A DNA stretch of 64,000 bases from Luzula sylvatica (taxonomy: Eukaryota > Streptophyta > Magnoliopsida > Poales > Juncaceae), in contig OX326961.1 of assembly GCA_946800325.1 (NCBI GenBank), forward strand, positions 38,996,543 to 39,060,542, read 5' to 3'. Positions within the stretch are counted from its first letter, which is position 1. Every line of letters starts with the position of its first letter. Of this stretch, positions 1-10,995 are shown one piece after another. The notes beneath the pieces are model-generated. The model did not search any database, was not told where the DNA came from, and worked only from the letters and a program-made list of their open reading frames with translations. The translations under genes were made by a program, and so were the position numbers.

Positions 1-480
1 TTGACACACTTATACATAAAATTTCTTATTTAATTGTTTGTTAGATCTCTAGAAAAATAACAATAGTTAAGAGTTCATTGAAAATATGAAAAACATCTGA
101 AATGTTTTAATCGGAGACTAGCTGAGTCAAGTCAAGTTTTCATATTTAACTCCCAACTTCCATTGGGAAATGGGAAATTACTTAAAAATATAACTTCAAG
201 CTGTAGAAGTCTTGACAGCCCTTAAAAAAAACAACTTCCATTGGGAAATAGGAAATTACTTAAAAATATAACTTCAAGCTGTAGAAGTCTTGACAGCCCG
301 TAAGATTAGCGCATTGGATAGGTACATATAACTTATAAAAATTAAGGATAAGATAGACTAATGTAAATTATAGAAGTCTTGTTGCGAACCACGAGAAAAA
401 TGGTGGATTGGCGTGATTACTCATATTACTTACTATGATATTGCCCGTTCGCTGCGGATATTGTCCATTTCATTATACTC
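1..480. repeat. Dispersed repeat R1, first copy (partial)
   Basis: No gene is visible. Bases ~55-420 match 55577-55870 closely in the same orientation, and the first ~35 bases match stretches near 18950 and 56227. Only this copy holds a direct duplication of a 67-bp segment (155-221 and 233-299), so that duplication arose after the copies separated. R1 is probably an old transposable element; I see no ends or coding capacity that would classify it. Confidence 0.7.
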
Positions 481-1477
481 ATAAGAGTTGAAATAAGATT
501 ATTAATGAGTTCCAAAGATAAGAATGATTGCTCTTACTCTAAATTGACATGAAGTAAGAATTACATTTAATATTAAAATTCTATCATTTTTTTTTATCGA
601 TTATCTCAATTCTTTTCTTTGCCACTGTCAAACTCGTGTAGCAAGAGTATGTCATATCAAAATTAATATACCTCTTCAGAATCAATTAAGTATAAAAAAT
701 TTTGTACAAAAACCATTCACAAATAAAAACTAATTTATGCTTGGACTAAAAAACACAAATAAACTTCCTACAAAATATTAAGTATCCCAGTTCTCATTAC
801 CTTTTTTTTTGTACAAAACCATTCGCAAAACATTTATGCTTGAACCAATATTTAAAAATTACCTGAATTTCAACTTGGAGAAAATTGGAGATAAAGCAAC
901 CCCTATAGTTCTCGTTACTTTTTGGACCACGAGTAATTATTTGCTGAAAATACCCAGCCTTATTTTTATTTTTTGAATTAAGGTAACCGTAAATGCTAGA
1001 CCTTAGGATTTATATATATACATATATAATCTGTAATAATTACAATAAGATCAGAGTAAAGAAATACAAAGAGAATAAACCCTAAATAAATCCATAATTG
1101 TCTGGTAGCTTGGTTAGGGCTCCTGCTAATTTTTGTGCCGCGTCCATATCCTGGCCTCCTCGATTGCCCTCGTCGCTATTCATTCCGGCGTGGAGGTTTT
1201 GTCTTGGAATATTCTTCGATTTCGTTCCTTCCGCCTTACTTTAAAAATAACAAAAATGCATAAAAACTGCTGAAAATTGCTGAAAAGACATTAAAATAAT
1301 CAAAAAGACATATACTTCACCAAATACCTAAATGGTTGAGCAATAGAAAACTTAGTTTTTAACAAAATTACGAAAAAAAACTTATGTTGCAGATATTTCG
1401 CAAAACCCATAAATGCTGAGAATTGGAAAAAAAAAAATTCAATACATTTATTTCTTCTATTTTTACATATTTAATAA
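481..1477. other. AT-rich intergenic DNA with one arm of a local tandem duplication
   Basis: No coding region seen. Two parts recur downstream. Bases ~918-975 match 1478-1533, and ~1240-1440 match 4700-4896. An ancestral segment was therefore duplicated in tandem, and the second arm was later split by the Mutator-like element at 1534-4699. The first arm carries about 260 extra bases (~975-1240) that the second lacks. Confidence 0.7.
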
Positions 1478-1524
1478 TTTTTGGACCAAGAGTAATTATT
1501 TGCTGAAAGCACCCTGCCTTATTT

Positions 1525-1533
1525 TAAAAATAA
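1525..1533. repeat. Target-site duplication, left of MULE
   Basis: TAAAAATAA here is repeated exactly at 4700-4708. The duplicated pre-insertion segment upstream has a single copy at 1242-1250, which is the unoccupied site. Confidence 0.9.
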
Positions 1534-3490
1534 GAGAAAAGTTTGTTTTTGGTCCTTAACAAATACCAAAATGTTCAATTTGCCCCTTGACTGTTTTTTG
1601 TGGTTATTTTGCCCCCCAAACTTGCAATTTTGTTCAATTTGCCCCCTCCATCCAACTTGCCAGTTAAATGGCTGTTAAGTTTGTTATTTTATTCATATAT
1701 TTTAAACCCGACCCACTAGTATTAACCCGACCCACATTTAAAACCCTATCATCTCTATTCCTTCTCTCTCTCTCTCTCTCTCTCTTCCTCTTCGCACGAC
1801 CCCTTTCCCCTTCGGCGGAAACCCTAACTCAGGATGACTCTCTTCTATGGTACAGCTCTGGATGCCCTAAACAAATGCAACAAGAACGGCCTCCCTCTAC
1901 AACCCCTCCCTAACCCTGTTTTGATCGTTGTATTGAATGGGTCCTAACCTTCTGATCTCGAGCTGATTGACGGGCGAAGGTGTGACTGATCGTGAGATGA
2001 GAAGCTGACCCGTGCGAGGAGAATCCTAACCGGTAACCTTGTTGTGGTATGTAGTTGCTGGCGTAGGAGTGATGACGAAAATGACTGCTGCAGAGATCGA
2101 TCTTGGTTGTGCATACAATTGAGGTATAAATTGAGAGTAGGCATCGCATGGGACAAATTTGGGATAATATGAGGCGAAATTGGTACAATTGACAATTTGT
2201 GTATAGGTGAGGCTAATTTAGTTTTAATTGGGTCATAACAGGGAATAAATTAGACTGTTTAGGGACTCAATAAATACTTATTAGTTAATTATTGATAAGT
2301 AATCAACAGTTCGTCCATAATTGGTCTAATAATGTTAAAATGATATTTTCTTTATTTCATGACTTTTTTATAGAACTGTAAACACCCATCAAATAGACCG
2401 AATATAACCTCCTGTTTTGTCACTTTTGTGATATTTTATCAGTTCTCGATTCATATTGTGTAAAAAATATATGTTTTTTGACTTGTGCACGAGTTTTGTA
2501 ATTTTATAAGAAACTCTCATAAGAAAATTACTTTTCAGATTTTGCTTCTGACCGAGGAATTGGAAACTCAGATGGATTCAAATTTTGTATATGGAAGTTT
2601 GATTATGGTTTCTAGTAAGTTTCTGACTGTGTATATGAGAAAGGGTTGTAACTTGTGATGATTTGTGAATAGTGGTACCATTTTTTGAATATTAGTCTCC
2701 ATAAGAATAGCATATCAAGATTTATATCTTAAGGGATTTGTTCACAATTTATCTGAGCGGGGTAGCAATTGATTTAAGCAGTACTTATTATCAATATTTT
2801 TGTTTATGATACACACACAATTCATGCAAAATTCAAAAACTCCAATTAAGAACACAATCTTAATCATTATGTATAATAATTACAACTATAATTATGGCTC
2901 CAATTTACTGTCCTACTTATACAATCACATTCATAGCAACAATTCCTAGCTCTTATACAACTCACACGGACATAATATACTTTTTATCTTCAGGCTTCAA
3001 GTAGGGCTTGTTCTTTTTCCATCTTCAGCCTAATCATACAACCATTTTCTACATTTAAATCAACAATATACTATAATGTAATTTTTTTCATGTTTGATAA
3101 TAACACATTACGACTAAAAGAAATATTGATCCTTCTTTACAAAGCTCCACGACCATCTTGCATACAATCAAGCTCCATGCTCATCTTGCATACACACAAG
3201 TTCCAGTAGCTACGTGTCCATTTTTTCTGAAAAAAAATGAAAGTAAATAAAATGTGCAAAGTTACACTATAAACCTAAAACAACATTCAAATCCAATTGA
3301 AGCATTCATCCAAATTCCAAACTCAATTTTGTTAAATTGTACCGAGCAAGCGTGAATTCATGAGCATTTAAATAAATACCACACAAAAATGAGTAAATTT
3401 GTCAGAAATGTAAAAGCCGCATATTTTTCTCAATATGTAACAACCCAAACCTTGGTGACGAGGAGTGCATATATGCTTATACCTTTTTCC

Positions 3491-4009
3491 TTAAATGAAA
3501 CAGATGAAGTAACCAAAAATTACGATACTGCTATGTTGAATGTATGAGGTGCCTGAAAATGTCATTGCCTGAAAATGTAGTATGTTCCCAAAAACACATG
3601 GAAAACGCATCCCAAGTTGGAATTCGTGTACAACATTGGGATCGGTTTCGAACGGTACCAAAAACAAAGGTTCTTCCAATTTTTCGGATTCTTCATTATC
3701 GCTACTCTCGTTTCGACTCGAAAAAGAAAAATCGCTTTCATCATCATTTTCTACGGTAGTTAAATCAAAAGGAACAAAATCGTCGCGTTCATAACCCAAA
3801 CATGGTTCAATTTGAATAATGCTCCAATCTACATGCCCGGTCTCTACATTATTACAAAAAATTAATCAATTCAATCAATTTTTACAAATAATTTAGAGAA
3901 AAATTCATCAAATTAAACACCAAAATTAATCAATTCAATCAATTTCTTAGATGATTTAATTAATTGAACTAACCCGGTGTAGAAGAAGGGCCACAATTTG
4001 GATCCGCCA
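3491..4009 (-). pseudogene. Possible captured gene fragment inside the MULE
   Basis: Reading leftwards from an ATG at ~4009 there is a short first exon (MADPNCGPSSTPG), a likely GT donor at ~3973, and a second open stretch (3491-3840) rich in D, E and S. It ends in a segment resembling the start of FAR1/MuDR-type N-terminal domains (EFQLGMRF). A GA-microsatellite leader precedes the ATG. The frame then stops, so only the first part of a gene would be present. It could be a captured host gene or the remnant of the element's own transposase; the similarity is weak. Confidence 0.3.
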
Positions 4010-4042
4010 TTTTTTAGGGTTTTCGTAGTGAACTCTGACCTA

Positions 4043-4083
4043 GAGAGGGACGAGAGAGAGAGAGAGAGAGTGGCGAGAGAGTG

Positions 4084-4121
<38 letters not shown>
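4043..4121. repeat. GA microsatellite
   Basis: Runs of (GA)n interrupted by GTGGCGA units. The opposite end of the MULE has a CT run at ~1764-1781, so the two flank the interior symmetrically. Confidence 0.85.
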
Positions 4122-4126
<5 letters not shown>

Positions 4127-4699
4127 GAGAGAAGCTTTTCCGGCGAGAGAGAGAGTGGCGAGAAGAACTAATTTTTTTCTTTGTTTTTTTTTTTGCATAC
4201 ATAGCCCGTGGGCCCCCTACCCTATCCCCTACCCTAGACTACCCCATTTTTTTTTTCCCATTCCCTTGCCCAGGTTCGAACTTGGGTTTCTAACTTGGGT
4301 AGCTAACATGCCATCCAGCAAACCCAAAGGCTGGTGGCAATTTTTTTTTTCTTTGTTTTGGCGAGATAAGGAAGAAGAGAAGAAGGCCCCTGCCAGAGAA
4401 GGAATGCCCATTTTTCTTCTTTAGTGGATCGGATTTAAAATTTGGTGTGGGTCGGGTTAAGATTAGTTGGTCGGATTACAACTAGTGGGTCGGGTTTAAA
4501 TTATATGAATAAAATATCATCACTTAACACCCATTTAACTAGGTTATTGGACGGAGGGGGCACATTGAACAAAATTAAAAAGATTGGGGAGCAAATTGAA
4601 CAAAATTGTAAGTTTGGGGGGCAAAATGACCAAAAAAAACAGTCAGGGGGCAAATTGAACATTTTAGTATTTGTTAAGGACCAAAAACAGACTTTTCTC

Positions 4700-4708
4700 T
4701 AAAAATAA
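4700..4708. repeat. Target-site duplication, right of MULE
   Basis: Exact copy of the 9-bp sequence at 1525-1533, directly after the right inverted repeat. Confidence 0.9.
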
Positions 4709-5590
4709 CAAAAATGCATTAAAACTGCTGAAAATTGCTGAAAAGACATTAAAATACTCAAAAGGACATATACTTCACCAAATACCTAAATGGTTGACCA
4801 ATAGAAAAACTCAATTTTTAACAAAATTACGAAAAAAACTTACGTTGAAGAAATTTCGCAAAACCCATAAATGCTGAGAATTGGAAAAAAAAAAAGAGCA
4901 TAATATCCCTTCAATTAGCAAAAAGACATCTAATATTACACAAGAATGCCAAAAGTCCTAAAATGTGAAAATACGACCAATAAAATTATAAATGTCGGAA
5001 AATTTCAACAAAACCCTTTCAAATTTTGAGAATGTCAAATGTGTCTCGGAATGTAAAAAATTGTGAAGTATCAAATACACCCCTATAATGTGGAAGTATC
5101 AAATATAACCCTATAGTTTCTGAAAATATCAAACTAACACCAAGATACACATAACAGGACATATTTCCCTAATTAACCCGCAATTCCGTATAATTGAAAA
5201 TGAGAAAAATATCATAGATACCCCTGAATCTCATAAAAAAATTAAGAACACCCTGAATATGTGAAAATATCATATATACCCCTGAAAAACATAATCTTTA
5301 AGAAATCATTACCCCTCAAATAATCTCATAAACTACACCCCTGAAAAAGAGTAAAAAATCAAAAATACCCCTCAAAATGACAAGTATATATATGAAACTG
5401 ATTGGGATTTTCAGATATTTAGTGGATTTTTTTCAATCACAAACAGAACCTCTTTAAGAAGTGAATTTGCTAAAAATTCAAAACGACAGAACCTCCAATT
5501 TGATACAAATCAAAGATAAAAATTGAAGAAGTATTTATATATTGAAGAATTAATTTTTATTTTTTACTATTAATTACCTAACGAAAATAA
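4709..5590. other. AT-rich DNA with degenerate short-period repeats
   Basis: The first ~190 bases are the second arm of the local duplication (match to 1240-1440). From ~4940 to 5400 the sequence repeats a loose ~30-base phrase around 'tatcaaatataccccta'. No gene is seen. The same phrase occurs in the opposite orientation around 27990-28600. Confidence 0.6.
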
Positions 5591-5599
5591 ATCTAAAAT

Positions 5600-6480
5600 A
5601 AACTTACAATACTTGTGAACCGATGTACATACCTTCCGAGAGCAATCCTCTCGTTTTTAATCCTCTATAGCCTGCAATTAATCAAATAAAATATTAAAAA
5701 AATTACATTATTTTGTTGGTTATGGATGAATGAGAGGAGGGTAATTTGGTAATTTCACAGACCTCGGCTAGGAAAATATTCCATGATAACTGCATAATCA
5801 ATAGCAGGGTTCGTATATACACCATTATTCTCTTGATACAAAGTCGGAGCCAGTTTCAGATCCTCTATTCTCTGACGTTCCGATACAATCTAACAAATGA
5901 AATTAATTAAATTAAAAATCCTCAAATAAAATAAACAAATTAAAGAAACAAACAAGCCTCATCTTCACATTCACCTATCAAAATCACTTAATTATGCACA
6001 ATTCAAAATTTGTAGAATGTAAAATAATAACATGGAATACAATTGATGCTTACGACAAAGATAATTTTTTCGAAAGTATTTGTTTGTTGGTCGGCTTCGA
6101 CATAAGTCATTGCAGCTTCTTTGCCTAATTGATTCATGTTTAATTTTCTGGAGATTATCTGGCTCTCATTTTCCTCTTTACTACCTTCACGGATGAATTA
6201 ATATTTTTAGAATATAATTAAAATATGAAATTTGCAGAAAAGGCCCCTCTATTATGCAAAAATTAAAAAAAAAACACCTGCATTACCTTAGCGTCGGTTT
6301 CTTGTCTGTGACGATCATATCATTGTGCCATATGTCTCTCGTCCTCCAGAGGAGCGCTCATCACCATGGTTCTCAGGATTTCTGTCACCTGTTATAACGC
6401 AACTGATTTGAGATCCTCTCCATTATTGAGATAAATGGATATCTCCAGTCTAAACTGCCCAAGCATGTTGACTCGTTCCT
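5600..6480 (-). pseudogene. Unidentified multi-exon gene remnant
   Basis: Four coding-like blocks lie on the minus strand with plausible splice signals. ~6480-6292 includes ERVNMLGQFRLEISIYLNNG and EILRTMVMSAPLEDERHMAQ but has two in-frame stops. ~6185-6055 includes NMNQLGKEAAMTYVEADQQT. ~5890-5762 includes IEDLKLAPTLYQENNGVYTN. A short block lies near 5672-5640. The first block follows a good pyrimidine-rich acceptor. I do not recognise the protein. The stops argue for a decayed gene or a captured fragment. Confidence 0.4.
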
Positions 6481-6541
6481 GTAAGATAAAAACAAAAATA
6501 ATTAAAAAAAAAACAATCACATAACTATTTTCTAAAATATA

Positions 6542-6848
6542 TTGGCAATTTTTGTTACTTCGATTTTTTTCTTGCTCATTATCAGCATCATGTTTGAATC
6601 TCATGTAATGTTCCAACAATTCCATGATGGCTATTGCATCTGGTCTTCTTCTAGAAGCTTTATCGCCTCAGTTTCACGCTTCTCTTGTCCAACAATTTGC
6701 AAATATGCCCCTTTTTCAATTTGGTATTTATCTTCATATGCCCCTTTTTCAATTTGGTTTTTCTCCTCGGCACTAAGAGTCTTCCATTTCGCAGCGAGTG
6801 TATACGATACCTCTTTGAAATCCATTCCTTGGTTCTCTTTGTTGAACT
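6542..6848 (-). pseudogene. HMG-box protein fragment (3xHMG-box type), broken
   Basis: The minus strand encodes MDFKEVSYTLAAKWKTLSAE followed by a Q/E/K-rich stretch containing AYLQIVGQEKRETEAIKLLE, then, after a stop and frame change at ~6626, MELLEHYMRFKHDADNEQEK. This order (HMG-box helices with a conserved W, then a charged linker) resembles plant 3xHMG-box chromatin proteins (HMGB6/HMGB13 type). A 21-base segment is duplicated in tandem (~6699-6755), repeating QIEKGAY in the protein. With the stop and frameshift, this is a pseudogene fragment. Confidence 0.6.
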
Positions 6849-7073
6849 ACAAAAAGCGAAATAACCATTGACGAAATTAGAACTGAATAATTCTCATAAT
6901 TAAAATCATAAATACTTATTCCATAAAAATGTAAAAACAATATATTAGAGTCGCCAGAAATCACTTGTGACCTAAAAAGTTTGATATATCATAATTCATC
7001 GAAGTAAATCAATTGTATTATGGGTATATGTGAAATTGCCATAAAAACAATTTAAAACATTAGTGATTTCAGT

Positions 7074-7316
7074 TCAGAACCTGAAACGACATGGTAGAAA
7101 TGAAGAGTTTGAAAAACTAAAAAACAATCTTGAGAAGAAGGACATCATTACCTTGTGGGAAGACTGAAACGTAGATTGCGACCCTTCATCTTGCTTTATT
7201 AACCCGTCACACATTTTGAGTGTAATTAGAGCCCACAATTTTCTGAACAAAGAGAAGGAAATTGCAAATCGTGACAAAAAGGATAGAGACTGTGAAGACC
7301 AAGATAAAAGGCGATA
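7074..7316. other. Unassigned open stretch cut by the Gypsy insertion
   Basis: On the plus strand one frame is open from ~7081 to 7316 apart from a single TGA (~7168). It reads as a lysine/aspartate/glutamate-rich sequence ending in KEKEIANRDKKDRDCEDQDK. The LTR at 7317 interrupts it. The minus strand is also open here. I cannot tell which, if either, was coding. Confidence 0.25.
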
Positions 7317-7804
7317 TGTCATGAATGGAGGCCATGACAGTAATATTGTATAATACCAAGGTCCTCTATGCAATTTCCTTAATTCAAATACAATAAACTG
7401 GCGCCTGGTTCATAGAGGAAGGATGGACCAACCACGTGTGCTGCACGTGAAGAAGTAGCTGTGGAGTTGTGCACCGAGAGCAGATAGAAGATGATGGAAG
7501 CGAACTACCTGCTCGTAGCTGATTGGAAGACAGTACGAGGAATGTCAGAGCAGAGAATTAGTTACGTTAGAGATTGATTCGTATTATTTTTTTACTCTGT
7601 TTTTTGTTTGTAATAACGTTGGTGTGTGTTTGGTGTGTGAGTGAGCGAGTGACTTGTTGTTCTTGGCGAGTGATTAACCGCCAGGGCCTAAATTCTCCTC
7701 GTTAACTCAATTTTTGGTTATCAATTGATTAAATTCCTGTCAAATTACTTGTTTGTGCTGAATCCTGTTGCAAGTTCTGTTCAATTCCCCTTCAGAGCTT
7801 GTCA
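7317..7804 (+). repeat. 5' LTR of the Gypsy element
   Basis: 488 bp, TG...CA ends. The bases CGATAATGT follow it, exactly as they follow the 3' LTR in the flanking DNA, although here they precede coding sequence. Confidence 0.93.
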
Positions 7805-7809
7805 CGATA

Positions 7810-10083
7810 ATGTATTAGTGTTTTTTGACGATATTTTGATTTATAGTAGGAATCGGGAAGAGCATTTGGGGCACATGACCGAAGTCTTGACGATTTTGGA
7901 GGCCAGCCAACTCTTTGTCAAAGAGTCCAAGTGCGTATTCGGGGCCACCTCAATCGAATACCTCGGACACATAATTTCGAGCAAGGGCATTAAAACGGAC
8001 CCGAGCAAAGTGGAGGCGATGCTCAAATGGCCAAAACCGAAGTCGTTGAGAGAATTACACGGGTTCCTTGGTCTCACCGGTTATTACCGAAAATTTGTGC
8101 GGAATTATGGAGTCATCGCGACACCCCTCACCGAACTCCTAAAAAAAGACGGGTTTAAGTGGGATGAACGAGCGGAGAAGGCCTTCGAGCAACTCAAAAC
8201 GGCGATGTCAACCACACCGGTGTTAGGGTTACCCGATTTCTCAAAAGAGTTTGTGGTCGAAACGGATGCGAGTGGCTATGGTATTGGCGCGGTGCTCATG
8301 CAAGAAGGACGACCCCTCGCCTTTCTTAGCAAAGTTCTAAGTCCCGAGAACTTGGGACGATCAATTTATTAGAAAGAGTTATTGGCGGTTTTGTTGGCGG
8401 TGGAAAAGTGGAAGCACTATCTCGTGGGCCATCGGTTCGTGATCAAAACCGACCACGAGAGCCTCAAATTCTTACTCGAGGGACGGATTCACACGCAATT
8501 ACAACATAAAGGGTTGCCTAAGTTGCTCGGTCTCGATTATGTCATTCATTACCGAAAAGGAGTTGAGAACAAAGTGGCCGACGGGTTGTCGCGCATTAAG
8601 ATCGATGAGGTGGCTGACCAAGGCGAGTTCCATGAGATTAGTGTGGCCGTTCCGGCGTGGTTGAAAGAGGTGGAAGAATCATACGTCGAGGACGAATATT
8701 TCACCAAGATTGTGGAAGGCATAGTGATAAACCCTAACGAATTTTTGGGGTTCGAATTCAAGGGTGGAGTTCTCCGTTTCAACAAGAGAATTTGCATCGG
8801 CAAAAACACGCCATTGCGTAAACGAATTATTTCGGAGTTGCATGATTCCGCCGAGGGTGGACACTCCGGAATTCTTGCTACGTACCAACGTGTCAAACGA
8901 CATTTTTTTTGGGTGGGCTTAAAAAAAGAGGTGCAAGATTACGTGTCACAATGTGATTGTTGTCAACGTAATAAAGGAGAACACGTCGCGAGTCCCGGCC
9001 TTTTGCAACCCTTGCCAATTCCACAAGAAGCTTGGAGTTGTATTAGCATGGATTTCATCGAGCAATTACCCAAATCTCATGGACGTGACTCGATCTTGGT
9101 TGTGGTGGATCAACTCACGAAGTACGCGCACTTTATCCCTCTCTCACATCCATTTAATGCGCCACACATCGCCAAAGTTTTTTTTTGATAATGTGTGTAA
9201 ATTACATGGCATGCCCAAGGCCATTGTAAGTGATCGCGACAAAATATTCACGAGTATGTTTTGGCGCGAGTTATTCAAGCTTCACGGCACCCAACTCCAA
9301 ATGAGTACCGCTTATCACCCACAAACGGATGGTCAAACCGAACGTGTGAATCAATGTTTGGAAACATACTTGCGACGTATGATTTCAAATGTTACAAAAA
9401 AATGGAGTCAATGGCTACCACAAGCGGAATGGTGGTACAATTCTAACTTTCACACGTCTCTCAAATGTAGTCCTTTCGAGGCTCTTTATGGGTATCTTCC
9501 CCCAAGAGTGGAGTTTGGGTCTAGTCTTAGTTCAAGGGTCGCGGCATTAGATGAATGGTTAAAGGAACGACATGTGGCGCTTCAATTAATTAAGGAAAAC
9601 TTAATTAAAGCGCAAGAGCGAATGAAGAATTTTGCGGATAAGCATCGGTGTGAACGAAAATTTGAAGAAGGTGATTGGGTTTATTTGAAATTACAACCTT
9701 ATCGCCAAACTAGCATTACTCTCAATTAAGGCACGAAATTGCATTCGCGTTTTTATGGTCCATACGAGATTTTGGAAAAAATTGGTGAAGTGGCTTACAA
9801 GTTAAATTTACCCGATGGATCGTTGATTCACCCCGTTTTTCACGTGTCTCAACTTAAGAAGAAACTTGGCTCTAATCGGGTACCAATACCGACCCTTCGA
9901 ATTGTGAGTAATGAAGGTGTTTTGAAGGCCGAGCCGGTGGCGATTCTTGATCGAAGGGTAGTAAAAAAGGGTAATGTAGCGGAGGTGGAATTGCTCATCC
10001 GTTGGTCCAATCTACCCGATGAGGACGCGACGTGGGAAGATTACGATGCGATGGTGCGTCGTTTCCCTAATTTTAAACCTTGA
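7810..10083 (+). pseudogene. pol: Gypsy pol remnant: RT end, RNase H, integrase, chromodomain
   Basis: The frame opens at the RT active-site region ([12 protein letters not shown]) and continues with the RT connection region and an RNase H domain ([15 protein letters not shown]). Integrase follows, with an HHCC zinc-binding motif (H..H..CDCCQ, ~8845-8965) and the catalytic D, D, E residues visible in VVVDQLTKYAHF, AIVSDRDKIFTS and YHPQTDGQTERVN. A chromodomain (ELLIRWSNLPDEDATWEDY) closes the protein. Three lesions are seen: TAG at 8370-8372 between the RNase H halves, a one-base shift in the nine-T run at 9178-9186, and TAA at 9727-9729 before the GPYEI motif. The chromodomain places it among plant chromoviruses; I cannot fix the clade. 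Confidence 0.92.
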
Positions 10084-10110
10084 GTGACCAAGGTTTTAAG
10101 GGGGGAGTAT

Positions 10111-10597
10111 TGTCATGAATGGAGGCCATGACAGTAATATTGTATAATACCAAGGTCCTCTATGCAATTTCCTTAATTCAAATACAATAAATTGGCGCCT
10201 GGTTCATAGAGGAAGGATGGACCAACCACGTGTGCTGCACGTGAAGAAGTAGCTGTGGAGTTGTGCACCGAGAGCAGATAGAAGATGATGGAAGCGAACT
10301 ACCTGCTCGTAGCTGATTGGAAGACAGTACGAGGAATGTCAGAGCAGAGAATTAGTTACGTTAGAGATTGATTTGTATTATTTTTTTACTCTGTTTTTTG
10401 TCTGTAATAACGTTGGTGTGTGTTGGTGTGTGAGTGAGCGAGTGACTTGTTGTTCTTGGCGAGTGATTAACCGCCAGGGCCTAAATTCTCCTCGTTAACT
10501 CAATTTTTGGTTATCAATTGATTAAATTCCTGTCAAATTACTTGTTTGTGCTGAATCCTGTTGCAAGTTCTGTTCAATTCCCCTTCAGAGCTTGTCA
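10111..10597 (+). repeat. 3' LTR of the Gypsy element
   Basis: 487 bp, nearly identical to 7317-7804. It is preceded by a purine tract (AAGGGGGGAG, ~10098-10108), the plus-strand primer expected at this position. Confidence 0.93.
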
Positions 10598-10602
10598 CGA
10601 TA

Positions 10603-10995
10603 ATGTTCTAAAACGGAAGGGAAAGAGAAAGAGATGTACAAATCTGAGATTTTGAGCGTGAAAAAGGTTGCATCTCCTTTCAGATTCTGAGCGCCAAGAA
10701 GGAAGTGTATTTCCTCCTTGAGATTCTGAGCGGCGGCAAGATGCGTGAAAAAGGGGTTCTCTCCTTTGAGAATCTGACCGCCAAGAAGGTGTCTCTCCTT
10801 GAGATTCTGAGCGGCTGCAAGAGCGGCGGCAAGAAGGGATGTGTCTCCTCTTGAGTTTAGGAGCGTCAAGAAAGAGGCGTATGAAGAATGTGAAGGGGGC
10901 TGCAATCTGCATACTCGCAAGTACAGTACTGGCGTATGAAGAGTGGGGACTTTGAATACATCTCATAAAGAGGCGTAATTAAAAAGATGAAGATG
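10603..10995. repeat. Degenerate minisatellite (~60-70 bp period)
   Basis: Between the Gypsy element and the next LTR, ~10640-10850 repeats a unit built on 'tccttgagattctgagcgg' and 'gccaagaagg' about four times. Both minus-strand frames stay open through it, a by-product of the repeat. No recognisable gene. Confidence 0.6.

Larger units (their letters stand above)
1534..4699. mobile_element. Mutator-like element (MULE) with long terminal inverted repeats
   Basis: The two ends are inverted copies. The left reads GAGAAAAGTTTGTTTTTGGT inward from 1534; the right end is the same with one change, ending at 4699. Similarity extends about 210 bp on the left and 255 bp on the right. The element is flanked by an exact 9-bp direct repeat TAAAAATAA (1525-1533 and 4700-4708). 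Nine-bp duplications with long inverted repeats are the mark of Mutator-type transposons. No transposase is present, so it is non-autonomous. The interior holds CT/GA microsatellites near both ends and a short acidic open frame, suggesting captured host sequence (Pack-MULE style). Confidence 0.9.
7317..10597 (+). mobile_element. Ty3/Gypsy chromovirus-type LTR retrotransposon, internally deleted
   Basis: Two ~488-bp direct repeats (7317-7804 and 10111-10597) begin TGTCATGAATGG and end GCTTGTCA, flanked by a 5-bp duplication CGATA (7312-7316 and 10598-10602). By eye they differ at four places, one a single-base indel, so the insertion is young. Inside are the end of reverse transcriptase, RNase H, integrase and a chromodomain, in Gypsy order. 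The primer-binding site, gag, protease and most of reverse transcriptase are absent: the left LTR runs straight into the catalytic RT motif. Two stops and one frameshift disable the remainder, so it cannot move by itself. Confidence 0.95.

Noticed and set aside
1668..2195. Short open frames at the left end of the MULE
   Set aside because: They lie in the inverted repeat and its CT microsatellite; no similarity to known proteins was recognised.
4262..4285. Possible tRNA T-arm (GGTTCGAACTT) and similar GTTCGAAC sites elsewhere
   Set aside because: No acceptor, D or anticodon arms can be folded around them; the sites elsewhere are the TTCGAA palindromes.
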